Source of the DNA: an uncultured Clostridia bacterium
Lineage (GTDB): Bacteria > Bacillota > Clostridia > Christensenellales > Aristaeellaceae
Direction of reading: 5' to 3'
Assembly (NCBI GenBank): GCA_934643825.1
Contig: CAKUCW010000034.1
Location: 1 to 28,552, forward strand
DNA: 28,552 nucleotides
Position numbers and translations under genes: made by a program. Positions 21,425 through 28,552 of this stretch are shown piece after piece. The notes beneath the pieces are model-generated. The model saw only the letters and a program-made list of their open reading frames with translations, was not told where the DNA came from and searched no databases. Within the stretch, counting starts at the first letter, position 1. Each line of letters begins with the position of its first letter.

Positions 21425-22786
21425 TCACGCATCGCCTTTGGGAATCTTCCGGATCACGACGGCATAACAGATGATGAGCGCGGTGAGCGTTACAGTCCAC
21501 GAAACCGGGTAGGAGAGATAGAGCGTATCCAGCGTCGGAGAAGCGGAAAAAACGCTGTACAGCCAGATGAGGCGCAGCAGGCAGATGCCGCTCAGGCTGG
21601 TGATGGTCGGCAGCAGGGAATAGCCGATGCCGCGAAGCTGTCCGACGAATGTGTCTTGCAGACAGTACAGGACATAGGGCGGCATGTTGTGGCAGATGCG
21701 AACCAAGCCGCAGGCGATGACGTCCGGATCGGTGTTGAAGAGGGAAAGAAGGGGCGTGCCGAACGCATAGATCAGCAATCCCATGCCCAAGCCGCCGAAG
21801 AACGCCGTCGCAAGGCAGACAGTCAGTACCCTGCGCATGCGGGTATACTTACCTGCGCCCATGTTTTGGCTGGAAAAGGTCAGCGCTGCCTGAGAGAGGG
21901 CGGTGGAGAGCGTTGTCGCGATGCCTTCGATGCTCGAGGCGGCGGTGTTGCCCGCAATCGCTGCCGCGCCGAACGAGTTGATGGCAGATTGAATCAGCGC
22001 GTTGGCAATGGAGAACATGCTGCTTTGCAGACCGGCAGGCAGACCGATGCGCAGGATCAGAGCGAGCGATTTGCCGTAGATGCGCGTCTTTTTCGGCTCA
22101 TAGCGGATGGCGTCATGGCTGTGAATCAGGCAAAACAGCACGAGCAGACAGCTGAGCGCTTCGCTGACGACGGTCGCAATGGCGACGCCCGCAACGCTCA
22201 TCTTGAACCCCGCGACCAGCAGCACGTTGAGGATGATGTTGACGATGCCGCTGAGGGTCAAAAAATAGAGCGGTCTGCGCGTATCGCCGACGGAGCGGAG
22301 AATGGCTGAGCCGAAGTTATAGATCATGCTGGCGGGCAGACCGACGGCATAGATTTTCAGATACAGCGCCGCGCCCTCGATGACGTTGTCCGGGCAGCCC
22401 ATCAGCTCAAGCAGACTGCGGGAGAAAAACCAAATCGCCGCGCCGAGCGCAAAACCGGAAACCAGCGCCAGCGCGATGGAGGTATGCACCGCCCGGTGGA
22501 TGGCCGCGTCGTCCTTCGCGCCGGCAGCGCGTGCGACGGCGACGGACGAGCCGACGCTCAACCCCATCAAAAGGCTGACCATCAGATGGATGAGGGAGGT
22601 CGTTGAGCCGACAGCCGCCATCGCCAGAGAATCGGCGAAGCGCCCGACGACAATGATGTCCGCCGAGTTATACAGAAGCTGGAGCATGCCGGAGAGAATC
22701 AGCGGTACGGTAAAGGCGAGAACGTTTTTAAACAGGGAGCCGGATGTCATTTGAACATCGTGGGAGCGGGAAACGGTCAAGCCCAT
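21425..22786 (-). CDS. MATE-family multidrug/Na+ exporter
   Basis: 453 residues, normal size, with twelve hydrophobic segments in two homologous halves. Typical MATE features are LFKNVLAFTVPLILSGMLQL at the start, DIIVVGRFADSLAMAAVG in helix 2, and a second-half counterpart GLPAGLQSSMFSIANALIQS. MATE proteins export cationic drugs or metabolites in exchange for Na+ or H+. The substrate here is unknown. The start is uncertain: GAGGTGAT directly abuts the ATG at 22786, so TTG at 22780 could be used with better spacing, as could GTG at 22789. The gene is transcribed towards a shared bidirectional terminator. Confidence 0.92.
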   Translation of the reverse strand: MGLTVSRSHDVQMTSGSLFKNVLAFTVPLILSGMLQLLYNSADIIVVGRFADSLAMAAVGSTTSLIHLMVSLLMGLSVGSSVAVARAAGAKDDAAIHRAVHTSIALALVSGFALGAAIWFFSRSLLELMGCPDNVIEGAALYLKIYAVGLPASMIYNFGSAILRSVGDTRRPLYFLTLSGIVNIILNVLLVAGFKMSVAGVAIATVVSEALSCLLVLFCLIHSHDAIRYEPKKTRIYGKSLALILRIGLPAGLQSSMFSIANALIQSAINSFGAAAIAGNTAASSIEGIATTLSTALSQAALTFSSQNMGAGKYTRMRRVLTVCLATAFFGGLGMGLLIYAFGTPLLSLFNTDPDVIACGLVRICHNMPPYVLYCLQDTFVGQLRGIGYSLLPTITSLSGICLLRLIWLYSVFSASPTLDTLYLSYPVSWTVTLTALIICYAVVIRKIPKGDA

Positions 22787-22880
22787 CACCTCGAAACAAA
22801 ATATGCGCCAAGCATAGCACAGGCTGCGCGTTTTGACAAGAGAAAACAGGTATGAAAAATGCAGTTATATCAAGCTTTGC

Positions 22881-22909
22881 TTGCATTTAGCCGGGCTTTC
22901 GGGTATAAT
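22881..22909 (+). promoter_or_regulatory. Sigma-A promoter of the HPr-like gene
   Basis: TTGCAT (22881-22886), a 17-base spacer, then consensus TATAAT (22904-22909). Confidence 0.85.
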
Positions 22910-22963
22910 GTCACCGTATAGTTGAAATGTCTACACTGTGCAATGCGTTAAGGAGTAAGCAAG

Positions 22964-23224
22964 ATGACAAATGTGACGATTCGCCTGACGATGATGACCG
23001 ATAATGTCAAGAATTTCGTGAGCATTGTGAACCACTATCCCTATGATATGGATCTGCGTTCCGGGCGTTATGTGGTGGATGCCAAATCCATCCTCGGCAT
23101 TTTCTCTATCGATCTTTCCAGACCGATCACCCTGTCGATTTACAGCGACGATTGTGACGATCTGCTCAAGGAGCTGGACGGCTATCTCGTTAAGGATGGC
23201 GGGGAGAAGTCTGTGCAGAAGTAA
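22964..23224 (+). CDS. HPr/Crh-like protein without the phosphorylatable histidine
   Basis: 86 residues, the size of HPr. The fold is readable by alignment to HPr: DAKSILGIFSIDLSRPITLS corresponds to LKSIMGVMSLGIAKGAEITI, so S42 stands at the Ser46 position that HPr kinase modifies. The segment that should carry GIHARPA reads TDNVKNFVSIV, so the PEP-dependent His15 site is absent. It therefore cannot pass phosphate in the sugar PTS, but like Bacillus Crh could act as a regulatory partner, if this organism has an HPr kinase. AAGGAG lies 7 bases upstream of the ATG. It is followed 28 bases later by a DUF4364 gene. Confidence 0.7.
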   Translation: MTNVTIRLTMMTDNVKNFVSIVNHYPYDMDLRSGRYVVDAKSILGIFSIDLSRPITLSIYSDDCDDLLKELDGYLVKDGGEKSVQK

Positions 23225-23252
23225 GGGCTTCGCCTGACAGGGAGGTGCGGCA

Positions 23253-23801
23253 ATGGCGTTTGATGTGCATGCGACGGAAGAAGAGGATAAGCTCGTGCTG
23301 CTTTCCGCGATGGAGCGGCTTGGCGGATGCACGGAGGAACAGCTTTTGCGCTTTCTGGTCGAAAATCAGCTGATGAGTCAGTTCCAGTTCTATCTGGCGC
23401 TGGGCGGACTCAGGGAAGCCGGTTTTGTCCGCGAAACGCGCCATGTGGAGGGAACACTGCTCATCCTGACCCCGCAGGGGCGTCAGAGCGTGGATCTGTT
23501 CGCCGGGCGGATTCGTGCATCCCAGCAGGAAAAGCTGAATATGAACGCGCCGACATGGAAGCGGCGCATTCGCGACGAATTGCAGATGCCCGCGGTTTGG
23601 AAGGAGACGGATAACGGCTTTTCCGTCACGCTGCGGGCGCTGGAATCCGGCGCGGAGATTTTCTCCATGACGCTGACGGCGGCGACGAAGGCGCAGGCGA
23701 AGCGGTTTTGCGACCGATGGGCGGAAAAAGCGCCCTTCCTGTATCAGACCATCATGGAGCAGCTTGGCGAAACCACGGAAGATCGTGATCAAAATTCATA
23801 A
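23253..23801 (+). CDS. DUF4364 family protein (winged-helix-like)
   Basis: 182 residues, matching the DUF4364 pattern common in Clostridia. The N-terminal ~85 residues read as a winged helix (KLVLLSAMERLGGCTEEQLL, FYLALGGLREAGFVRETRHV, LLILTPQGRQSVDLF). The C-terminal half (~95-180) contains the strand-rich VTLRALESGAEIFSMTLTAA and a helix with DRWAEKAPFLYQTIMEQL. The family is thought to be transcriptional regulators; targets are unknown. GGAGGTG lies 5 bases upstream of the ATG. It is probably in one operon with the HPr-like gene. Confidence 0.85.
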   Translation: MAFDVHATEEEDKLVLLSAMERLGGCTEEQLLRFLVENQLMSQFQFYLALGGLREAGFVRETRHVEGTLLILTPQGRQSVDLFAGRIRASQQEKLNMNAPTWKRRIRDELQMPAVWKETDNGFSVTLRALESGAEIFSMTLTAATKAQAKRFCDRWAEKAPFLYQTIMEQLGETTEDRDQNS

Positions 23802-23846
23802 GAACATTTTCGTCCGTCGGGCGGGCATCAGGCGCGTTTTCTGCGT

Positions 23847-23879
23847 GCCGGGTGTCTAAAGTCCGGCGGGCGTTTTTTT
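23847..23879 (+). terminator. Probable intrinsic terminator after the DUF4364 gene
   Basis: GCCGG (23847-23851) pairs with CCGGC (23863-23867), and a seven-T run follows at 23873-23879. The stem is short and separated from the T-run by GGGCG. Confidence 0.4.
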
Positions 23880-23898
23880 ATATACGGGAAATCGTACG

Positions 23899-23985
23899 GA
23901 GATTGCAAAAAATCGCCCGCGTGAGCAGAAAAACAGTGTTTTGCGGACTTTGGCGGAAGTGAAAGCAGGCTCAGCCTGCTTTGAC
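23899..23985 (+). repeat. Diverged single copy of the 96-base intergenic repeat
   Basis: AAAAATCGCCCGCGTGAGC, TGTTTTGCGGACTTTGGCGG and CAGGCTCAGCCTG match the unit at 6511-6790. The terminal palindrome GGGCTCAGCCC has changed to AGGCTCAGCCT, keeping its pairing. Around it, in the gap 23802-24207, only a terminator and the next promoter are recognised. Confidence 0.85.
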
Positions 23986-24102
23986 GGCAAAAAACGGTCA
24001 AAATACGATTGAAACAGATCAAAACTCATGGAAAGTTCGTAAAAATCGCATATAAATTTAGCTAAACTGACCGACTGACAAAAAGAAATTATCCAAAAAC
24101 TC

Positions 24103-24131
24103 TTCCATTTCTTCATACAATCTGATATAAT
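24103..24131 (+). promoter_or_regulatory. Extended -10 promoter of the EF-G-like gene
   Basis: TGATATAAT (24123-24131) is an extended -10 with consensus TATAAT. TTCCAT lies 17 bases upstream at 24103-24108. Confidence 0.75.
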
Positions 24132-24207
24132 CGATACTAAGAGGAAAGACGGTGCGAAACAAGCCGCTTTCAAAATCAGCCGAAAGGCTTCAAAGGAGGA
24201 ACGATTT

Positions 24208-26286
24208 ATGAAGGACTACATGGTAAAGGACATACGCAACATCGCTGTATTGGGACACGGCTCTGAAGGCAAAACGACGCTGGTTGAGTCGATGCTCTTT
24301 GCCGCCGGCGTGACTGACCGCCAGGGTCGTGTCGAAGATGGAAACACGGTCAGCGATTATGATCCCGAAGAGATTAAGCGTCACATTTCGATCAGCGCAG
24401 CCGTTGCGCCTATCGAAATCCACGGAAAGAAACTCAACCTCATCGACGTTCCCGGTTACTTTGATTTTGCGGGCGAAATGTCCGGTCCGCTGCACGCCGT
24501 GGAGGGCGCGGTGATCGTGATCAGCGCCGCGACTGGCATCTCCACAGGTTTTGAAAAAGCATGGAACGCGACCGAGAAGCACGGGCTTGCCAGAATTATC
24601 GCCGTGTCGCAGGTCGATCGCGAACATATAAATTACCGCAAGGTGCTCGATGAGCTGCGCAGCACCTATGGCAACTGCATCATTCCGACGGTTCTGCCGA
24701 TCGGCGAGGGAACGGAGTTCCGCGGCGTCGTAGACGTTCTGACGGGCAAGGCGTTCACCGGCGCGGGCAAGGATCGCCGCGAGATCCCGATTCCGGAAGA
24801 TATGCAGCCGCTGGTTGATGAAGCATTGGAAGCCTGCCACGAGGCGGCGGCGTCCACCAGCGAAGAGCTGATGGAAAAGTTCTTCGACGAGGGTAAGCTC
24901 AGCGAAGAAGACATGCTGCGCGGTCTGTCCGCGGGCATTTATGAGGGCAGCATCGTGCCGGTTGCGCCGGTTTCCAGCTTGAACGGCATCGGTGTGCGTC
25001 CGCTGATGTATGAATTGGCGATGTATATGCCCAGCCCGATGGAGCATACTTATCACGGCATCAACCCCAAGACCAAGAGCATGCACATCCGCCACGCGGA
25101 TATGAGCGAGAGCTTTACCGCGCAGGTGTTTAAGACCATCGCCGACCCGTTCGTCGGCAAGCTGTCCCTGATTAAGGTCATTTCCGGCGTGCTGACGGCG
25201 GCAACGCCCCTGTATAACGCGAACGCGGATAAGCCGGAAAAGGCGGCGGGCATCTTCATGGTGCGCGGCAAGAAGCAGATTCCGGTCGGCATGCTCTGCG
25301 CGGGCGATATCGGCGCACTCAGCAAGCTGCAGTATACCTCCACCGGCGACAGCCTGTGCGAAATCGGCAAGATCGTTCAGTATGACAGCATCGACTTCCC
25401 GGCGCCGCAGATTTCTCTGGCGGTTTACGCGAAGAAGGCGGGCGAGGAAGATAAGGTCTTCTCCGGTCTGGCGCGTCTTTGCGAGGAAATGCCGGATGTC
25501 ATCGTTGCCAAGGATCCGATGACCACCGAAACGCTCATCAGCGGTCAGGGCGAACTGGAGCTTGAAATCGTGCGCCAGAAGCTGCTCTCCAAGTTCGGCG
25601 CGGACGCCGTGTTTAAGGATCCGAAGATTGCCTATCGTGAGTCCATCCGCAAGACCATTCAGGTTCAGGGACGCCATAAGAAGCAGAGCGGCGGCCACGG
25701 TCAGTTCGGCGACGTTTGGATTGAGTTCTCGCCTGCCGATCAGGGTGTGGACTTTGAGTTCGTCGATGCGGTCGTCGGCGGCGCTGTTCCGCGTAACTTC
25801 ATCCCGTCTGTTGAAAAGGGTCTGCGCGAGAACCTGGTCAAGGGCGTCCTTGCGGGCTTCCCGATGACGGGTCTGCGTGCGAAGCTCTATGACGGCAGCT
25901 ATCACCCGGTCGATTCCTCCGAAATGGCGTTCAAGACGGCGGCGCGTATCGCTTATAAGCAGTGCATCAACGCGAACCCCGTTCTGCTCGAGCCGATCAT
26001 GCATGTCGAAATCAGCGTGCCGGATGAGTACATGGGCGATATCATGGGCGACCTGAATAAGCGCCGCGGCCGTATCCTCGGTATGGAGCAGAGCGACGGC
26101 AAGCAGCTGATTATCGCTGAAGTGCCGCAGGCTGAAATGTTCAAGTATGCGACCGATCTGCGCTCGATGACGCAGGCGAAGGGCTCGTTCAAGATGAACT
26201 TTGAGCGCTACGAAGAAGTTCCGCAGGCGATCGCCGGTAAGATTATCGAAGCGCATAAGGCTGACCTGGCGGACGACGAGGAATAA
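24208..26286 (+). CDS. Elongation factor G-like paralogue (EF-G2 type)
   Basis: 692 residues with the full EF-G domain order: GTPase (1-~270), domain II (~290-380), III, IV (~470-590, with GGHGQFGDVWIEFSPA) and V. G1 is GHGSEGKTTL (16-25) and G3 is DVPGYFDF (80-87), with Tyr in place of the catalytic His of canonical EF-G, as usual in the EF-G2 branch. G4 reads SQVD (134-137) instead of NKxD, which is unusual. The EF-G2 branch coexists with a normal fusA in other bacteria and its role is poorly known, so this is unlikely to be the main translocase. AAAGGAGG lies 8 bases upstream of the ATG. Monocistronic, with its own extended -10 promoter and a strong terminator. Long open frames on the opposite strand are artefacts of codon bias. 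Confidence 0.9.
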   Translation: MKDYMVKDIRNIAVLGHGSEGKTTLVESMLFAAGVTDRQGRVEDGNTVSDYDPEEIKRHISISAAVAPIEIHGKKLNLIDVPGYFDFAGEMSGPLHAVEGAVIVISAATGISTGFEKAWNATEKHGLARIIAVSQVDREHINYRKVLDELRSTYGNCIIPTVLPIGEGTEFRGVVDVLTGKAFTGAGKDRREIPIPEDMQPLVDEALEACHEAAASTSEELMEKFFDEGKLSEEDMLRGLSAGIYEGSIVPVAPVSSLNGIGVRPLMYELAMYMPSPMEHTYHGINPKTKSMHIRHADMSESFTAQVFKTIADPFVGKLSLIKVISGVLTAATPLYNANADKPEKAAGIFMVRGKKQIPVGMLCAGDIGALSKLQYTSTGDSLCEIGKIVQYDSIDFPAPQISLAVYAKKAGEEDKVFSGLARLCEEMPDVIVAKDPMTTETLISGQGELELEIVRQKLLSKFGADAVFKDPKIAYRESIRKTIQVQGRHKKQSGGHGQFGDVWIEFSPADQGVDFEFVDAVVGGAVPRNFIPSVEKGLRENLVKGVLAGFPMTGLRAKLYDGSYHPVDSSEMAFKTAARIAYKQCINANPVLLEPIMHVEISVPDEYMGDIMGDLNKRRGRILGMEQSDGKQLIIAEVPQAEMFKYATDLRSMTQAKGSFKMNFERYEEVPQAIAGKIIEAHKADLADDEE

Positions 26287-26316
26287 GCTTCCCGCGTTCT
26301 TTAAACGAATCCATAG

Positions 26317-26348
26317 CCGACCGGATTGTATCGTCCGGTCGGTTTTTT
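26317..26348 (+). terminator. Intrinsic terminator of the EF-G-like gene
   Basis: CCGACCGGA (26317-26325) pairs with TCCGGTCGG (26334-26342), followed by six T's. Confidence 0.9.
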
Positions 26349-26366
26349 CAAAAAATATAAAAATCC

Positions 26367-26760
26367 TTAAAACCGCCGCGAAGCGAAGAAGGGAGCCTGA
26401 GGGGGAATCCCCCTCAGTGGGGTTTGGGGCAAGCCCCAAGCAGGTTTTAGGGCGGCAGCCCTAACGTTCTCCCAAATGCGCAGCACATCGAAACATAAAT
26501 CAGGGAGCGAAGCGATACCTGATTTCGCAAAACTTGCTTTATATCTGTGTATGAAACCATGCTTTTCAGCACAAACCCGCTTGGGGCTTCTTTCCGGGAA
26601 ACTCGCATAGGGGCGCTGTCCTCTGCCTGCGGCAGACGCGCCCGCTTCGCGAACGCGCATGCGCTCCTTGCGATTTCCGATTTCCGTTACGCTGCATCCC
26701 GCACAGCGGGCGCGTAACTCCAATCCCCCAAACCCCATCTCCGCTTCGCGGCGGTTTTAA
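26367..26760. mobile_element. MITE-like element with perfect 19-base terminal inverted repeats
   Basis: Left end TTAAAACCGCCGCGAAGCG (26367-26385) and right end CGCTTCGCGGCGGTTTTAA (26742-26760) are exact reverse complements. The similarity continues weakly inwards (GTGGGGTTTGGGG and its counterpart). Both ends carry TTAA, which could be a target duplication. Inside are three hairpins (CTGAGGGGG/CCCCCTCAG 26397-26417; TTGGGGC/GCCCCAA 26424-26439; TTAGGGC/GCCCTAA 26447-26464) and no credible gene. About 394 bases, so it would need a transposase in trans. It fills most of the gap between the EF-G-like gene and aspS. Confidence 0.65.
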
Positions 26761-26823
26761 CGGTTTTTTGCGGAAAAGTGCGGCAGATTCGGTGAAAATA
26801 TCGATGTCTGACCCGATTAGGGC

Positions 26824-26851
26824 TTGATTTGCCGAAAAATGCAGGTATAAT
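26824..26851 (+). promoter_or_regulatory. Sigma-A promoter of aspS
   Basis: TTGATT (26824-26829), a 16-base spacer, then TATAAT (26846-26851). It lies outside the MITE-like element, ~37 bases before the aspS start. No T-box is visible. Confidence 0.8.
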
Positions 26852-26888
26852 AAATTCTGTATGAATCCAAAGCATCGGAGGAATCACT

Positions 26889-28199
26889 ATGGAAAGAACT
26901 TACGCGGCTCAGGTTCGCGGCGCGGACGAGATCAAGGTCTGCGGCTTCGTTGAGAACATCCGCAACAAGAGCAAGATGGCGTTCATCGTGCTCAAGGATA
27001 TCACCGGCAAGGTACAGATCACCGTCGAAAAGGGCGAGAACGAGGCGTTGGACAACGCTGTCAACCAGATCACCCTCGATTCCGTCATCACCGTAATCGG
27101 CAAGGCGGTCGAGAGCGAGTATGTCAAGCTCGGCGGCGTGGAAATCTATCCGAAAGAGATCATCATCGAGTCCCTCGCGGCACCGCTGCCCATCGACCGC
27201 GAAGCACGCAAGGGTCACGAGCGTTCTTCGATCGATCAGCGCATTGATTACCGCTGGATCGACCTGCGCACCGAAGCGAATCAGCTGATGTTCAAGGCGC
27301 AGACCACCATGATCAACGCCATGCGTCAGTTCCTGCTGGAGCGCAGCTTCATGGAGATCCATACGCCGAAGCTCATCGCGGCGGCGAGCGAATCCGGCGC
27401 GGATGTTTTCGAGGTCAAGTATTTTGACCGCAAGGCGTACTTGGCGCAGAGCCCGCAGTTCTACAAGCAGATGGCGATGGCTTCCGGCTTTGAGCGCATC
27501 TTTGAAGTCGGACCGGTGTTCCGTGCGGAGAAGTCCTTCACCAGCAAGCACACCACCGAGTTCTCCGGTTTCGACCTTGAGTTCAGCTACATCGAGTCCT
27601 TCCGCGACGTGATGAAGATGGAAGAAGAGCTGCTGACCTATGCGCTGAGCAAGGTCAAGGAAGCTTACGGCGAGGATATCGAGCGCGTGTTCGGTGTTCC
27701 GGTCATCGTGCCGACGACGCCGTTCCCGGTCATCAAGCTGGCGGATCTGTACGCTGAGCTGGAGAAGGAATTCGGCTACAAGTGCCCGGAGGGAGAAGAG
27801 GGCGACCTGACCACCGAGGCGGAGCATCTCTCCTACGACTGGGTCAAGAAGAAGTATGGTCATGAGTTCCTGTTCATCACGGATTACAGCGCCGAGAAGC
27901 GTGCATTCTATCACATGCGCGACGAGAACGGCGTGCCGCAGGGTTACGACCTCATCTGGCGTGGCGTGGAAATCACGACCGGCGCACAGCGCGAGCATCG
28001 CTATGATGTGCTGAAGGCGCAGGCGGATGAAAAGGGCTTGGGCGAGGACGTGAAGTTCTATCTCGAGTTCTTCAAATACGGCTGCCCGCCGCACGGCGGC
28101 TTCGGCTTGGGCATCGACCGCCTGACGATGCTGCTGCTGGGTCTGACGATTAAGGACGCGATGTTTATCTTCCGCGGCCCGACCCGTCTGACGCCGTAA
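26889..28199 (+). CDS. aspS: Aspartyl-tRNA synthetase, archaeal/short type (possibly Asp/Asn non-discriminating)
   Basis: 436 residues, much shorter than the ~590 of ordinary bacterial AspRS because the GAD insertion is absent; this is the archaeal-type layout. An N-terminal OB-fold anticodon-binding domain (VCGFVENIRNKSKMAFIVLK) is followed by the class II core. Motif 2 is FEVGPVFRAEKSFTSKHTTE and motif 3 is GGFGLGIDRLTMLLLG, with the AspRS-type flipping loop between. The enzyme charges tRNA-Asp and may also charge tRNA-Asn. In that case GatCAB would be needed to convert Asp-tRNA-Asn; those genes are not in the window. I cannot read the specificity reliably from the OB-fold residues. AsnRS is the main alternative but the motif 2 region favours AspRS. 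GGAGG lies 7 bases upstream of the start. Confidence 0.85.
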   Translation: MERTYAAQVRGADEIKVCGFVENIRNKSKMAFIVLKDITGKVQITVEKGENEALDNAVNQITLDSVITVIGKAVESEYVKLGGVEIYPKEIIIESLAAPLPIDREARKGHERSSIDQRIDYRWIDLRTEANQLMFKAQTTMINAMRQFLLERSFMEIHTPKLIAAASESGADVFEVKYFDRKAYLAQSPQFYKQMAMASGFERIFEVGPVFRAEKSFTSKHTTEFSGFDLEFSYIESFRDVMKMEEELLTYALSKVKEAYGEDIERVFGVPVIVPTTPFPVIKLADLYAELEKEFGYKCPEGEEGDLTTEAEHLSYDWVKKKYGHEFLFITDYSAEKRAFYHMRDENGVPQGYDLIWRGVEITTGAQREHRYDVLKAQADEKGLGEDVKFYLEFFKYGCPPHGGFGLGIDRLTMLLLGLTIKDAMFIFRGPTRLTP

Positions 28200-28269
28200 C
28201 AGGGAACGGAGTTTCCTGCACGTTTTGATTCCGTATCGCGCTGCGATGCGGGGAGAAAACTGAATGTGG

Positions 28270-28310
28270 AGCGGTCTATCGAGCTTTTTGGCTGGATAGA
28301 CCGCTTTTTT
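28270..28310 (+). terminator. Intrinsic terminator of aspS
   Basis: AGCGGTCTATC (28270-28280) pairs perfectly with GATAGACCGCT (28295-28305), followed by a T-run to 28310. Confidence 0.9.
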
Positions 28311-28355
28311 CCGAACATTCGCATAATTTGATGCGCAAAAAATGAATCAAAAGTC

Positions 28356-28384
28356 TTGCGTGCGGGAAAAATTTATGTTATATT
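28356..28384 (+). promoter_or_regulatory. Sigma-A promoter of the structured leader at the window end
   Basis: TTGCGT (28356-28361), a 17-base spacer, then TATATT (28379-28384). Confidence 0.7.
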
Positions 28385-28390
28385 CTTTCC

Positions 28391-28552
28391 CGTCATTCAG
28401 GCTGAACTCCTGAGGATGTTGACCGCTTCCCCGAAAACGGAAGCTGAGGCTACACGGACGGCCGGGTCAGATGCCGAAAACCCGTCGAAGAGCCGGGGAC
28501 CGCACCGCGGGTGCGGGTTGGCAACTTTGTTGCCTTATTGATTGAGCGTCAT
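28391..28552 (+). ncRNA. Structured leader RNA, possibly an M-box-like riboswitch, cut by the window edge
   Basis: Starts just after a promoter and contains no ribosome site or gene. Hairpins: TCAGG/CCTGA near the start, GCTTCC/GGAAGC (28425-28430 with 28439-28444), CCGCACC/GGTGCGG (28500-28506 with 28510-28516) and GGCAAC/GTTGCC (28520-28525 with 28529-28534). The pieces GCTGAGGCTACA and GCCGAAAACCCGTCGAAGAG recall the M-box (magnesium, ykoK) leader, but the match is partial and the diagnostic 3' half is beyond the window. Other riboswitch classes or a new one are possible. A magnesium transporter gene downstream would support the M-box reading. Confidence 0.35.

Noticed and set aside
24190..26439. 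749-residue open frame on the minus strand opposite the EF-G-like gene
   Set aside because: Mirror of a GC-rich coding gene with strong codon bias; low-complexity His/Arg-rich product, no start signal. The same applies to long minus-strand frames opposite purB, yqfF, era, the secreted-protein pair and aspS.
26370..26738. Short open frames inside the MITE-like element
   Set aside because: They run through palindromes, lack ribosome sites and resemble nothing.

Overview
The window looks like chromosome from an endospore-forming member of the Clostridia. It has two alpha/beta-type small acid-soluble spore protein (SASP) genes, the sporulation genes yqfC and yqfD in the Firmicutes order yqfC-yqfD-phoH-yqfF-ybeY-cdd-era, strong Shine-Dalgarno sites, and sigma-A type promoters with 17-base spacers. 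The core genes are clearly GC-rich. A short archaeal-type aspartyl-tRNA synthetase and families of secreted SH3-like proteins would fit an uncultured Christensenellales-like lineage, but that placement is a guess.

Bases 1 to about 5,610 are the right-hand part of an integrated element and are visibly more AT-rich than the rest. In order they carry an XRE regulator, an ECF-like sigma factor with a hydrophobic C-terminal tail, a membrane protein with anti-sigma architecture, a small secreted protein, two terminators, a second sigma-region-4 protein whose ribosome site lies in an inverted repeat, two related structured non-coding segments, a 52-residue SHOCT-like protein and a large serine recombinase. 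The recombinase gene ends inside a SASP gene on the opposite strand. The element therefore appears to have inserted into that SASP gene and removed its 3' end. The left end of the element lies outside the window.

Bases 5,630 to 11,600 are host sequence: a second, intact SASP gene, tRNA-Gly(GCC) with its own promoter and terminator, a 96-base tandem repeat, a secreted SH3-like protein with a GNAT acetyltransferase, the purine genes purC-purB, and a protein with a degenerate receiver domain. Bases 11,800 to 18,260 are the yqfC-to-era cluster. It links sporulation (YqfC, YqfD), c-di-AMP turnover (the YqfF/PgpH-type protein), rRNA maturation and ribosome assembly (YbeY, Era, PhoH) and pyrimidine salvage (Cdd); dgkA, often found between ybeY and cdd, is absent. 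Two tandem paralogous secreted proteins, a single-domain receiver and a MATE exporter follow.

Bases 22,880 to 28,552 hold an HPr/Crh-like protein lacking the phosphorylatable His, a DUF4364 protein, an EF-G2-type translation-factor paralogue with an altered G4 motif, a MITE-like element of about 394 bases with perfect 19-base terminal inverted repeats, aspS, and the start of a structured leader RNA of uncertain class at the window edge. A 96-base intergenic repeat occurs at three separate loci. The most interesting signals are the SASP-gene integration and the paired structured RNAs of the element.
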